10,271 nucleotides of DNA from Buchnera aphidicola (Greenidea ficicola) (GCF_039386055.1 NZ_CP135012.1:46066-56336), one strand, 5' to 3'. Positions 1 through 7,066 are shown, numbered from the stretch's first letter. Notes: generated by a model not told the origin, from the letters alone. Numbers and translations: made by a program.

Positions 1-17
1 TTTAAAAATTTTTTGTC

Positions 18-23
18 AGGTGA
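18..23 (+). promoter_or_regulatory. Ribosome-binding site of tsaD
   Basis: AGGTGA lies 4 nt before the ATG at 28. It is one of the clearer Shine-Dalgarno sequences in the window and decides the tsaD start in favour of the ATG over the upstream in-frame TTG. Confidence 0.7.
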
Positions 24-27
24 AATT

Positions 28-1032
28 ATGAAAATATTAGGTATAGAAACATCTTGTGATGATACTTGTGTTGCAATATATGATTTTAAAAATAAATTTA
101 TAATATCTAGTATATCACATCATCATGATAATATAAATATAAATTATGGAGGGATTGTTCCGGAAATGTCTTCTAGAGAACATATGATTTATATTGATGA
201 AATTTTAATAAAATTATTTAAAAAATCTAATTTAAGTATTTATGATATAGATGCTATAGCATATACTGCTGGACCTGGTATGGTTGGTTCTTTGTTGGTT
301 GGTGCTACTATTGCAACATCTTTGTCATATTTAACTAATATTCCTTTAATTGCTATAAATCATATAGAAGCTCATTTATATTCTCCTTTTATTGAAAATG
401 ATATTAAAATTTATTATCCTTTTTTAGGTTTATTAATTTCTGGAGGAAATACTCAATTAATTCAAGTTTTTGAATTTGGAAAATATAAAATTTTAGGAAA
501 AACATTAGATGATTCTATTGGTAATACTTTTGATAAAATTTCTAAATTATTAAATTTAAATTATCCTTGGGGTTCAAATATTACTATTTTAGCAAAAAAA
601 GGTAGATCTGGTAAATTTTTATTTCCAAGGCCTATGATTCATAGTTCTTGTTTAAATTTTAGTTTTTCTGGATTAAAAACTTATGTTACTAAAATTATAA
701 ATAAATATAAATATAATAAGCAAAAATTATCAGATATTGCTAAAGAATTTGAAAATTCTATTTTTGATTCTTTAATTTTTAAATGCAAAAAAGCTTTTTA
801 TAAAACTGGTTATAATCGTTTAGTTGTTTCTGGAGGGGTAAGTGCAAATAAAACTTTAAGAAAAAAGTTATATAAAATGAAAAATAATTATTCTATTTTA
901 TTTCCAAAATTAGAATTTTGTACTGATAATGCTGTTATGATTGCTTATTTAGGAGGTCTTCGTTTTCAAGAAAGAAAAAAAAATGTTTTTAATATTTTTA
1001 TTAAACCAAAATGGAACCTTAATCAATTATGA
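28..1032 (+). CDS. tsaD: tRNA N6-threonylcarbamoyladenosine synthase subunit TsaD
   Basis: TsaD (formerly Gcp/YgjD) transfers the threonylcarbamoyl group to A37 of ANN-decoding tRNAs, working with TsaB, TsaC and TsaE in the cytoplasm. The 334-residue product is close to the E. coli length (337) and aligns end to end from memory. It starts MKILGIETSCDD, carries the metal-binding HxxxH motif as H112 and H116 in NHIEAH, and has the later FSFSGLKT, SGGVSANKTLR and CTDNAVMIAYLGG segments of the ASKHA fold. I chose the ATG at 28 because it gives the universal family N-terminus and has an AGGTGA ribosome-binding site 4 nt upstream. An in-frame TTG at 13 lies upstream of that site and is unlikely. 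The family's usual YPGG reads YPWG here (about residue 185). In related genomes tsaD is divergent from rpsU-dnaG-rpoD, expected just left of the window. Identification is very secure. Confidence 0.97.
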   Translation: MKILGIETSCDDTCVAIYDFKNKFIISSISHHHDNININYGGIVPEMSSREHMIYIDEILIKLFKKSNLSIYDIDAIAYTAGPGMVGSLLVGATIATSLSYLTNIPLIAINHIEAHLYSPFIENDIKIYYPFLGLLISGGNTQLIQVFEFGKYKILGKTLDDSIGNTFDKISKLLNLNYPWGSNITILAKKGRSGKFLFPRPMIHSSCLNFSFSGLKTYVTKIINKYKYNKQKLSDIAKEFENSIFDSLIFKCKKAFYKTGYNRLVVSGGVSANKTLRKKLYKMKNNYSILFPKLEFCTDNAVMIAYLGGLRFQERKKNVFNIFIKPKWNLNQL

Positions 1033-1738
1033 TATTTTATATAATTTATTATATCTTATATTTTTAATATAAATATATTATTTTTTTTATTGCAAATTTA
1101 ATTATATTTAATGTTTTTATGGAATTATTATAGTTTTTATTTTTTTTATATTATATTGATTGGTTTTAAAATTTGTTGATTTTATTAATTTAATTTCTTT
1201 TTTTTTGTAATTATATTTTTTTTTAGTATTTTTAATATTTTTAGTATATTGGAAATATATAATTTTATTTTTTAAATTTTTTTTTTGGTTATTTTATTTA
1301 GAAATTTTTTTTTTAAATAGTTTTAATTTTTCTTTAGCAGAAATTCTTGTTGTTACATTTTTTTGTTGTTTCTATGAATATAGTAAATTTTTTTTTATTA
1401 TATTGTTATTTTTTTTATCATTATTAGTAATTTAAGTTTTTTTATTAATAAATAAATAATTCTTATTTTATATTTAATGTTAAATGTTATTTTTTTAATA
1501 TTAATATTTTTTTTACCAAATAAAATAAATTTATTTTATTTTTTTTATTTTTTTATTTATTTAAATTATTTTATTTTTATATTTTAAAGATAAAATTGCA
1601 TGTTTAATTTTTTTTTAGATTTTTTTAAATTGATATAATTTTTTTTTAATATTATATATAATTCTATATTTTTATTTTTTTTAAATATTATACATTAAAA
1701 TATTTTATTTTTTTTTTAAAATATTTATAATTTTATTT
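1033..1738. other. Eroded intergenic region, about 700 bp, no intact gene
   Basis: No frame on either strand gives a convincing protein across this stretch; stops and homopolymer T runs are frequent. The plus strand is strongly T-rich over A, as it is across the minus-strand cysK gene. That fits decayed minus-strand coding DNA, although membrane-protein genes on the plus strand (fliR) are T-rich too. In E. coli cysK is followed by ptsH-ptsI-crr on the same strand, and in Buchnera relatives further genes (ribB and others, from memory) lie between tsaD and cysK. The region is best read as their deletion scar. A possible protein remnant lies at 1117-1371 and is listed separately. Confidence 0.7.
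1117..1371 (-). pseudogene. Possible gene remnant of unknown origin (UbiK/YqiC-like C-terminus is one guess)
   Basis: One minus-strand frame runs from a TAG at 1372-1374 through 25 codons to a TAA at 1294-1296, then 58 more codons to a TAA at 1117-1119. The first part contains the stretch NVTTRISAKEKLKLF followed by KKKISK. It has more G and C than its surroundings, which suggests former selection. KEKLKLFKKKIS resembles REKLALLEQRIS near the end of E. coli UbiK/YqiC, whose gene sits beside ribB in E. coli. That pairing would suit a ribB-ubiK loss at this locus, but the match is short, lysine-rich and from memory. No start codon, ribosome-binding site or intact frame is visible. It could equally be chance. 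Confidence 0.22.
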
Positions 1739-2686
1739 TTATATATATTTTTTAAAAAGTTCTGTGCTTAAATAACGTTCTCCTGAAGATGGAAATATTA
1801 CTACTATATTTTTATTAGAAAATTTTTTTATTTTTTGTATTTTTATTGCTGCTGCTATTACTGCTCCTGAAGATATTCCTACTAGTATTCCTTCTTTTTT
1901 AATTATTTTTCTTGCATATTTAATTGCTTCTTTATCTTTTATTGTTATTACTTTATCAATTAATTTTAAATTTAAAATTTTCGGTATAAATCCAGCTCCT
2001 ATTCCTTGTATTTTATGTGGTTTTATTTTTATTTTTTTATTTTTTAATGTTTGTGTTATTACTGGAGAGTTTTTAGGTTCTACTGCTATAGTAATTATAT
2101 TTTTTTTTTTTATTTTTTTGAAATATTTACTTACTCCTGTTATTGTTCCTCCAGTTCCTACTCCTGCAATAAATATATCTATTTTTCCATTAATATCATT
2201 CCATATTTCTGGACCGGTAGTTTTTTCGTGTATTTCAGGATTTGCTAAATTTTTAAATTGGTTTATTAAAAAATATTTTTTTGGATTATTTTTAAATATT
2301 TTTTTTGCTTTAGAAATTGCTCCTTTCATTCCTTTTTTTCCATTTGTTAAAATTAAATTTACTCCTAATGCTTTTAATAATTTTATTCTTTCTAAAGACA
2401 TAGTTTCTGGCATTGTTAAAGTTATTTTATAATTTTTTGCTGCTGCTATATGAGCTAACGCAATTCCTGTATTTCCACTTGTAGCTTCTATTATTTCAAT
2501 ATTTTTTTTTAATTTTCCGTATTTTTCTGCTTTTGATATCATATTTGCACCAATTCTACATTTTACACTAAAACCTGGATTTTGTGATTCTATTTTTGCA
2601 AATATTTTTCCTTTTCCAATTTTGTTTAATTTTACTAATGGAGTATTTCCAAAAGTTAAAGAATTATTATTATATATTTTAATCAT
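1739..2686 (-). CDS. cysK: Cysteine synthase A (O-acetylserine sulfhydrylase)
   Basis: CysK is a cytoplasmic PLP enzyme that makes cysteine from O-acetylserine and sulfide, the step after serine acetyltransferase (CysE). The 315-residue protein is a little shorter than E. coli CysK (323) because it lacks the C-terminal tail. It keeps the PLP lysine K42 in [10 protein letters not shown], the substrate loop TSGNTG (residues 69-74), the phosphate-binding GTGGT loop (177-181), the [12 protein letters not shown] segment and the GISSGA serine near 272. It also ends with the conserved [10 protein letters not shown]. The start matches the family N-terminus; no good Shine-Dalgarno is visible before it. 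It is divergent from ligA. The ptsH-ptsI-crr genes that follow it in E. coli are gone. An A12 tract (T on the plus strand, 2100-2111) lies inside the reading frame. The full set of active-site residues argues that it is functional. Confidence 0.97.
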   Translation of the reverse strand: MIKIYNNNSLTFGNTPLVKLNKIGKGKIFAKIESQNPGFSVKCRIGANMISKAEKYGKLKKNIEIIEATSGNTGIALAHIAAAKNYKITLTMPETMSLERIKLLKALGVNLILTNGKKGMKGAISKAKKIFKNNPKKYFLINQFKNLANPEIHEKTTGPEIWNDINGKIDIFIAGVGTGGTITGVSKYFKKIKKKNIITIAVEPKNSPVITQTLKNKKIKIKPHKIQGIGAGFIPKILNLKLIDKVITIKDKEAIKYARKIIKKEGILVGISSGAVIAAAIKIQKIKKFSNKNIVVIFPSSGERYLSTELFKKYI

Positions 2687-2816
2687 ATTTTTTATTTTTT
2701 TTTTTTATTATTATATATAATATATTTTTAAAAATATATAAATATTTTTTTATTTTTTTTATTATTATATTATAAATATTTTAAATAAATTTATTATATT
2801 ATTTTGAGTTTTTTTT
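2687..2816. other. Divergent cysK-ligA spacer
   Basis: This 130-bp spacer must hold the promoters of cysK (minus) and ligA (plus), but it is so AT-rich that TATAAT-like words occur repeatedly and no single promoter can be picked. The zipA gene, which lies between cysK and ligA in E. coli, is absent and I see no remnant of it. A 20-bp palindrome at 2720-2739 is within chance expectation at this composition. Confidence 0.6.
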
Positions 2817-4826
2817 ATGTCATTAATTATTAAAATAGAAAAATTAAAATTTTTATTAAAAAAATATTCATATTTTTATTATAATTTAAGTTCTCCTTTA
2901 ATATCAGATTTAGAATATGATTATTTAGTATTGATATTAAAAAAATTAGAAAAAAAATTTATATCTTTAAATTCTTTAAATTCTCCTACAAAAAATGTTG
3001 GTTCTTTTCTTTCACCGTATTTTTTTAAAATAAAACATTTAACTCCAATGTTATCATTAAAAAATATTTTTTCAATGAAAGAATATTTTATTTTTATAAA
3101 AAAAATTTATAAAAAATTAAATTATAGTAAAAAATTGAATGTTTCTTGTGAATTAAAGTTTGATGGTGTAGCTGTTAATTTATTATATAAAAATAATAAA
3201 TTAATACATGCTGCAACTAGAGGTAATGGTTTTTTTGGTGAAGATATTACAGAAAATATATTAAATGTAAAATTTGTTCCTTTGTATTTATTTGGAAAAA
3301 ATGTTCCGAAATTAATAGAGATAAGAGGAGAAATTGTATTATTACGTTCTGATTTTTTAAATTTAAATAATTATTATAAAAATAAGAATAAGAATATTTT
3401 TTCTAATGCTAGAAATGCTGCTTCTGGTATATTACGAACTAAGAAAAATAATATAGAATTTTTAAAAAAATTGATTTTTTTTTGTCATAGTTATGGATAT
3501 ATTAAATATTTTAAAAATCATTATAATTTTATAAAACAATGTAAATTATGGGGTTTTTATGTACATAATAGTATTAAATTTTTTAATTCTATAAATTCTG
3601 TTAAGGAATTTTTAAATATAATTTTAAAAAAACGTTATTTTTTTCAATTTGATATAGATGGTATTGTTATTAAAATTAATTCAATATTTAAACAAAAAAT
3701 TCTTGGTTATAATAGAGTTTTTCCTTTTTGGGCAATTGCTTTAAAATTTAATTCTAATAAAAAAAAAACTAAATTATTAGATGTAGAATTTAAAGTTGGA
3801 AAAAGTGGAATTATTACTCCTATTGCTATTTTAAAACCAGTAAATATTTCTGGAGTAAATATTAAAAAAGCTTTATTATATAATAAAAATATTATAAGAA
3901 AAATGGATTTGTATATTGGAGATTTTGTTATTTTAGTTCGTTCTGGAGATGTTATACCAAAAATTATAAATGTTATTAAATCTTTAAGAAAAGATGTTTT
4001 TTATATTCGTTTTCCTAAATTTTGTCCTATTTGTAATAATAAAATTATAAAAAATAAAAATAATTTGTATTATTGTAATGCTGGGTTAAATTGTAAAGCA
4101 CAATTAAAAAAAAAATTTTTACATTTTGTTTCTTTTAATGGTTTTAATATTTTTGGTTTAGGAAAAAAAAATATTACTTTATTAATTAAAAATAATTTGA
4201 TAAAAAATTTTTCTGATTTATTTTATTTAAATGTTAAAAAAATATCTTTTTTTTTAGGGATTGGAAAAAAATTATCTAGTAATATTATTATTTCAATTGA
4301 ATCTTCTAAAAAAATAAAATTTTCAAATTTTATATATTCTTTATGCATTAAAGATGTTGGTGTTGTTATGTCTAAAAAATTAGCTTTTTATTTTGTTTTT
4401 GTAAAATTTTTTTTATTAATTGATATTAATGATAAAAAATTAATTAATTATGTTGGTATTAATGTGGTTAAAAATGTTTTTTTTTATGTTAATAGTATAA
4501 AAAATAAAAAAAATATTTTAAATTTAATTAATGTTGTTAATATTTATAATGAAAATAAAGAAACAAAATATTTAAAAAATAATATTTTTTATAATAAAAA
4601 TATTGTTTTAACAGGAAAATTAAACAAATTATCTAGATCTAAAATAAATTTTTTTTTATTAAATTTAAAAGCGAATGTAAAAAATTTTATTTCTAAAAAT
4701 ATAAAATTATTAATTGTTGGTAATACATATGGTAAAAAATATGAAAAAGCAAAAGAATTAAATATAAAAATTATTAATGAAAAAGAATTTTTATTTTTTT
4801 ATTTCAAATATAAAATTTATTATTAA
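2817..4826 (+). CDS. ligA: NAD-dependent DNA ligase
   Basis: LigA seals nicks during replication (Okazaki fragments) and repair, using NAD+ and forming an enzyme-AMP intermediate. At 669 residues it is essentially full length (E. coli 671). In order it shows the N-terminal Ia domain with the SDLEYDYL segment and the MLSL segment near 78. The adenylation domain follows, with the nucleophile K114 in CELKFDG and then ATRGNGFFGEDIT, RGEI, ARNAASG and DGIVIKIN. After that come the OB fold (VEFKVGKSGIITP to SGDVIPKI), a four-cysteine zinc finger (CPIC ... C ... C), helix-hairpin-helix repeats and a C-terminal BRCT domain (NIVLTGKLN to AKELNIKIINE). The ATG has only a weak GAG-type ribosome-binding site, but the N-terminus matches the family. 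An A10 tract lies at 3759-3768 in frame. The stop is followed directly by a T15 run that abuts the convergent tRNA-Lys gene. Confidence 0.97.
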   Translation: MSLIIKIEKLKFLLKKYSYFYYNLSSPLISDLEYDYLVLILKKLEKKFISLNSLNSPTKNVGSFLSPYFFKIKHLTPMLSLKNIFSMKEYFIFIKKIYKKLNYSKKLNVSCELKFDGVAVNLLYKNNKLIHAATRGNGFFGEDITENILNVKFVPLYLFGKNVPKLIEIRGEIVLLRSDFLNLNNYYKNKNKNIFSNARNAASGILRTKKNNIEFLKKLIFFCHSYGYIKYFKNHYNFIKQCKLWGFYVHNSIKFFNSINSVKEFLNIILKKRYFFQFDIDGIVIKINSIFKQKILGYNRVFPFWAIALKFNSNKKKTKLLDVEFKVGKSGIITPIAILKPVNISGVNIKKALLYNKNIIRKMDLYIGDFVILVRSGDVIPKIINVIKSLRKDVFYIRFPKFCPICNNKIIKNKNNLYYCNAGLNCKAQLKKKFLHFVSFNGFNIFGLGKKNITLLIKNNLIKNFSDLFYLNVKKISFFLGIGKKLSSNIIISIESSKKIKFSNFIYSLCIKDVGVVMSKKLAFYFVFVKFFLLIDINDKKLINYVGINVVKNVFFYVNSIKNKKNILNLINVVNIYNENKETKYLKNNIFYNKNIVLTGKLNKLSRSKINFFLLNLKANVKNFISKNIKLLIVGNTYGKKYEKAKELNIKIINEKEFLFFYFKYKIYY

Positions 4827-4840
4827 TTTTTTTTTTTTTT

Positions 4841-4913
4841 TGGGTCGTGCAGGATTTGAACCTGCGACCAATTGATTAAAAGTCAACTGCTCTACCAACT
4901 GAGCTAACGACCC
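4841..4913 (-). tRNA. tRNA-Lys (anticodon UUU)
   Basis: The reverse complement reads GGGTCGTTAGCTCAGTTGG at its 5' end and is nearly identical to E. coli tRNA-Lys. The acceptor stem GGGTCGT pairs with ACGACCC. The D arm is TAGCTCAGTTGGTAGAGC. The anticodon loop is CTTTTAA with anticodon TTT at plus positions 4880-4878, and the T arm contains GGTTCAAATCC. The discriminator A73 is at 4841. CCA is not encoded: the next bases on the minus strand are all A, so a tRNA nucleotidyltransferase must add it. In this lysine-rich, AAA-rich genome this tRNA is central to decoding. It sits just downstream of tRNA-Val and is probably co-transcribed with it. Confidence 0.98.
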
Positions 4914-4923
4914 TTATTTTATA

Positions 4924-4996
4924 TAGGTGATGACGGAATTGAACCGCCGACATCCTCCGTGTAAAGGAGGCGCTCTACCAACTGAGCTAATCACCT
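4924..4996 (-). tRNA. tRNA-Val (anticodon UAC)
   Basis: The minus strand folds into a complete cloverleaf: acceptor stem AGGTGAT with ATCACCT, D arm TAGCTCAGTTGGTAGAGC, anticodon stem CCTCC/GGAGG with loop TTTACAC (anticodon TAC), and T arm with GGTTCAATTCC. The discriminator is A. It closely resembles E. coli tRNA-Val(UAC), except that the first pair is A1-U72 instead of G1-C72. CCA is not encoded. Only 10 bp separate it from tRNA-Lys, so the two probably form one transcript reading Val then Lys. gltX is divergent, starting about 95 bp away. Confidence 0.97.
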
Positions 4997-5020
4997 TATT
5001 TTTAAAATTAATACAAATAT

Positions 5021-5049
5021 AATTTATAACATTTAAATATAAAATTCAA
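5021..5049 (-). promoter_or_regulatory. Candidate sigma-70 promoter for tRNA-Val/tRNA-Lys
   Basis: On the minus strand TTGAAT (plus 5044-5049) resembles a -35 box. It is followed after 15 or 17 bp by TATAAA (plus 5023-5028) or TAAATT (plus 5021-5026) as a possible -10. Transcription would start roughly 15-20 nt before tRNA-Val. Such words are common in this AT-rich DNA, so position is the main support. Confidence 0.33.
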
Positions 5050-5090
5050 GATATTTTATGTTTTTTTTAATTTTATTTGAGAGTATATTT

Positions 5091-6494
5091 ATGAAAGTAA
5101 TAACTCGCTTTTCTCCTAGCCCTACTGGTAATTTACATATTGGAAATTTAAGAACTGCTTTGTATTCTTGGTTATTTGCTAAACATTATAATGGAAAGTT
5201 TATTTTACGTATTGAAGATACAGATACTAAAAGATGTAAAAAAAAATATATAGAAGAAATTATAAGTAGTTTAAAAATTTTAGGATTAAATTGGGATAAA
5301 GGTCCTTATTTTCAAAGTGAAAGATTAAATAAATATAAAAAATTTATTTTTTATATGTTGAAATATAATTTAGCTTATAAATGTTATTGTTCTAAAAAAC
5401 GTTTAAAGAAATTAAGGGAAATGCAAATTAAAAAAGGAATTAAACCTAAATATGATAAAAAATGTAGAAATAATAATAAAAAAAATTTTTATAAAAAAAA
5501 TTTTGTAATAAGATTTAAAAATCCTTTATCTGGAAAAGTAATATTTTTTGATAAAATTAGAGGTAAAATTGAATTTAATAATAATGAATTAGATGATCTT
5601 ATTATTCAAAGAAATAATGGATTACCAACTTATAATTTTTGTGTTGTTATAGATGATTTAGAAATGGGTGTTACGCATGTTATTCGAGGAGAAGATCATA
5701 TTAATAATACACCTCGTCAAATTAACATTTTAAAATCTTTAAATGCAAAAATACCTGTTTATGCTCATTTATCTATGGTTTTAGATAATTTTGGGAAAAA
5801 ATTATCTAAAAGAAATAATTCTAAAAGTTTAATATATTATTTAAAAAATGGTTTTTTTTCTGAGTCTTTGTTAAATTATATTTCTAGATTAGGATGGTCT
5901 CATGGTAATAAAGAAATTTTTACAATTAATGAAATTATAAAAAAATTTTCATTGAATAAGATTAGTAATTCTCCAAGTATTTTTAATGAAAATAAGCTTT
6001 TATGGTATAATAATTATTATATGAATATTTTACCTAAAGATTATGTTATTAAAGAATTAAAAAAAAAATATATTAAATTTAATATTGATATTAGTTTTGG
6101 TCCAGATATTGAAAAAATTTTTTCTTTATTTAAATCTAGAGTAAATACTTTAAATGAAATTGTTGTTAATTCTATTTATTTTTATAAAGAAGTAAATTAT
6201 AATAATTGTATAAATTATAATTTATATATTAATAAAGATACTAATATTATTTTATCTAGATTATATGTTATTTTAAAATATTTATATCCATGGAATGTTG
6301 AAAATTTATCTTGTATAATTAAACGTTTATCTGTTATTTTTAATATTCATTTACCAAATTTTTTAATGACTTTGAGAATAATTTTAACTGGTTTAAAAAA
6401 TTCTCCAAGTATTTATTTAATTATATATATTTTAAAAAAAAAAAATACTTTAAAACGGATTAAAAATTTTATTTATTATAATATTAATTTATAA
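5091..6494 (+). CDS. gltX: Glutamyl-tRNA synthetase
   Basis: GltX is the class I synthetase that charges tRNA-Glu with glutamate. The 467-residue protein (E. coli 471) has SPSPTGNLHIGN, with the HIGH-type signature at residues 16-19, and KLSKR at 237-241 as the KMSKS loop. It also has the RGEDHINNTPRQI segment and the YNFCVVIDD core, followed by the helical anticodon-binding region. I chose the ATG at 5091 because MKVITRFSPSPTG is the family N-terminus; an in-frame ATG at 5058 would add 11 hydrophobic residues that the family lacks. In the zinc-binding region C98, C100 and C125 remain, but the position of E. coli H127, a reported fourth ligand, is asparagine. The residue after KLSKR is also N instead of H. 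An A12 tract occurs near the 3' end (6434-6445). The gene is divergent from the tRNA pair and convergent with fliE. Confidence 0.96.
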   Translation: MKVITRFSPSPTGNLHIGNLRTALYSWLFAKHYNGKFILRIEDTDTKRCKKKYIEEIISSLKILGLNWDKGPYFQSERLNKYKKFIFYMLKYNLAYKCYCSKKRLKKLREMQIKKGIKPKYDKKCRNNNKKNFYKKNFVIRFKNPLSGKVIFFDKIRGKIEFNNNELDDLIIQRNNGLPTYNFCVVIDDLEMGVTHVIRGEDHINNTPRQINILKSLNAKIPVYAHLSMVLDNFGKKLSKRNNSKSLIYYLKNGFFSESLLNYISRLGWSHGNKEIFTINEIIKKFSLNKISNSPSIFNENKLLWYNNYYMNILPKDYVIKELKKKYIKFNIDISFGPDIEKIFSLFKSRVNTLNEIVVNSIYFYKEVNYNNCINYNLYINKDTNIILSRLYVILKYLYPWNVENLSCIIKRLSVIFNIHLPNFLMTLRIILTGLKNSPSIYLIIYILKKKNTLKRIKNFIYYNINL

Positions 6495-6507
6495 TATTTT
6501 ATATTAA

Positions 6508-6545
6508 ATATTGATTTATTTTTAATAGTTAAAATAAATCAATAT
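6508..6545. terminator. Perfect 15-bp hairpin between convergent gltX and fliE
   Basis: ATATTGATTTATTTT (6508-6522) and AAAATAAATCAATAT (6531-6545) are exact inverted repeats around an 8-nt loop. The hairpin starts 13 nt after the gltX stop and ends 7 nt before the end of fliE. On the plus strand it is followed by ATTATTTTT, a short U-rich tail, so it could act as an intrinsic terminator for gltX. The minus-strand side has no U run. It has only one G-C pair, so it may instead stabilise the 3' ends or block read-through from both sides. Confidence 0.5.
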
Positions 6546-6552
6546 ATTATTT

Positions 6553-6915
6553 TTACATTTGTATATTCATAATATCTTGGTAAGCTGATATAATTTTATT
6601 TCTTATTTGGATAATATTTTTTATATCAATATTATATTTATTATATTTATTATATTTATTATATTTATTATATTTATTATATTTATTATATTTATTATAT
6701 ATTTCAAATTTATTATTTTTTTTAAGAAATATTTTTTTTTCTAAATTTTTTGATGTAGATATACTTTTTTTTATTGTTATATTTTTATTGTTTAAATTTT
6801 CTATTTTTTTTTTTATTTTTTTAATTTGTTTTTTTGATATAATTTTATTTATTGTTTTATTTTTAATATATGATTGATATAAAGATAATTCTTTTATTTT
6901 ATTTATGTTTAACAT
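6553..6915 (-). CDS. fliE: Flagellar hook-basal body protein FliE with internal YNK repeat
   Basis: FliE is the small adaptor that joins the MS ring and export gate to the flagellar rod. Recognition rests on the C-terminus: IQIRNKIISAYQDIMNIQM matches E. coli IQVRNKLVAAYQEVMSMQV over the last 19 residues, and the protein ends at the same place. The gene sits after gltX on the minus strand, as expected for fliE, which is divergent from the fliF operon in E. coli. The 120 residues exceed the E. coli length (104). Residues 73-95 are seven copies of Tyr-Asn-Lys plus Tyr-Asn, encoded by a 9-bp tandem repeat. They replace the usual helical segment before the C-terminal helix. The N-terminal half is lysine-rich and hardly conserved. 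No clear ribosome-binding site precedes the ATG. The frame is intact, but whether the protein works is uncertain; it may be an early-stage pseudogene. Confidence 0.85.
   Translation of the reverse strand: MLNINKIKELSLYQSYIKNKTINKIISKKQIKKIKKKIENLNNKNITIKKSISTSKNLEKKIFLKKNNKFEIYNKYNKYNKYNKYNKYNKYNKYNIDIKNIIQIRNKIISAYQDIMNIQM
6632..6700. repeat. 9-bp tandem repeat (TTATATTTA), about 7.7 copies, inside fliE
   Basis: Seven exact copies of TTATATTTA run from 6632 to 6694, followed by the first 6 bases of an eighth (6695-6700). The unit length is a multiple of three, so on the minus strand it adds Tyr-Asn-Lys triplets to FliE without breaking the frame. There are no sequence differences between copies, which suggests recent expansion by replication slippage. 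Confidence 0.97.
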
Positions 6916-7066
6916 TTTATATTATTTAATTAATAAATTTTTAAAATTTTAATTAATATTATTTAAAATTTAGTATTTATTTTATATTATTAAATTATAA
7001 TAATATTATTATAATAAATATATTTATATTTTAAAATTTTATTTCAAAACTATTATTGGATAAATT
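6916..7066. other. Divergent fliE-fliO spacer; fliF-to-fliN missing
   Basis: In E. coli and, from memory, in other Buchnera strains fliF, G, H, I, J, K, M and N lie in this interval. Here only 151 bp remain and no fragment of any of these proteins is recognisable. The spacer must hold whatever promoters drive fliE and fliO. It contains a 20-bp palindrome at 6995-7014, which may be chance in such AT-rich DNA. Confidence 0.7.

Noticed and set aside
13..27. Upstream in-frame TTG start for tsaD
   Set aside because: The ribosome-binding site AGGTGA lies downstream of it, and the ATG at 28 gives the conserved family N-terminus.
1056..1072. 7-bp AT-only hairpin followed by T runs after tsaD as a terminator
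   Set aside because: The stem is too short and has no G-C pair; such structures are abundant by chance here.
1698..1726. 10-bp AT-only inverted repeat just downstream of cysK
   Set aside because: Its loop is a homopolymer, it has no U tail on the cysK side, and several such repeats are expected by chance at this composition.
2051..2432. Two plus-strand open frames opposite cysK (2051-2248 and 2118-2432)
   Set aside because: They are the antisense of a well-conserved cysK, have no family resemblance and no ribosome-binding site.
2720..2739. 20-bp palindrome between cysK and ligA, and another at 6995-7014
   Set aside because: At roughly 15% GC about one such palindrome per 10 kb is expected by chance, and neither has a loop or a known operator sequence.
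5058..5090. Upstream in-frame ATG for gltX adding 11 residues
   Set aside because: The extension is hydrophobic and absent from GluRS proteins; MKVITRFSPSPTG at 5091 is the expected start.
6632..6700. Repeat array read as CRISPR, iteron or origin
   Set aside because: The units are 9 bp, contiguous with no spacers, and lie in frame inside fliE, so slippage in a coding sequence explains them.
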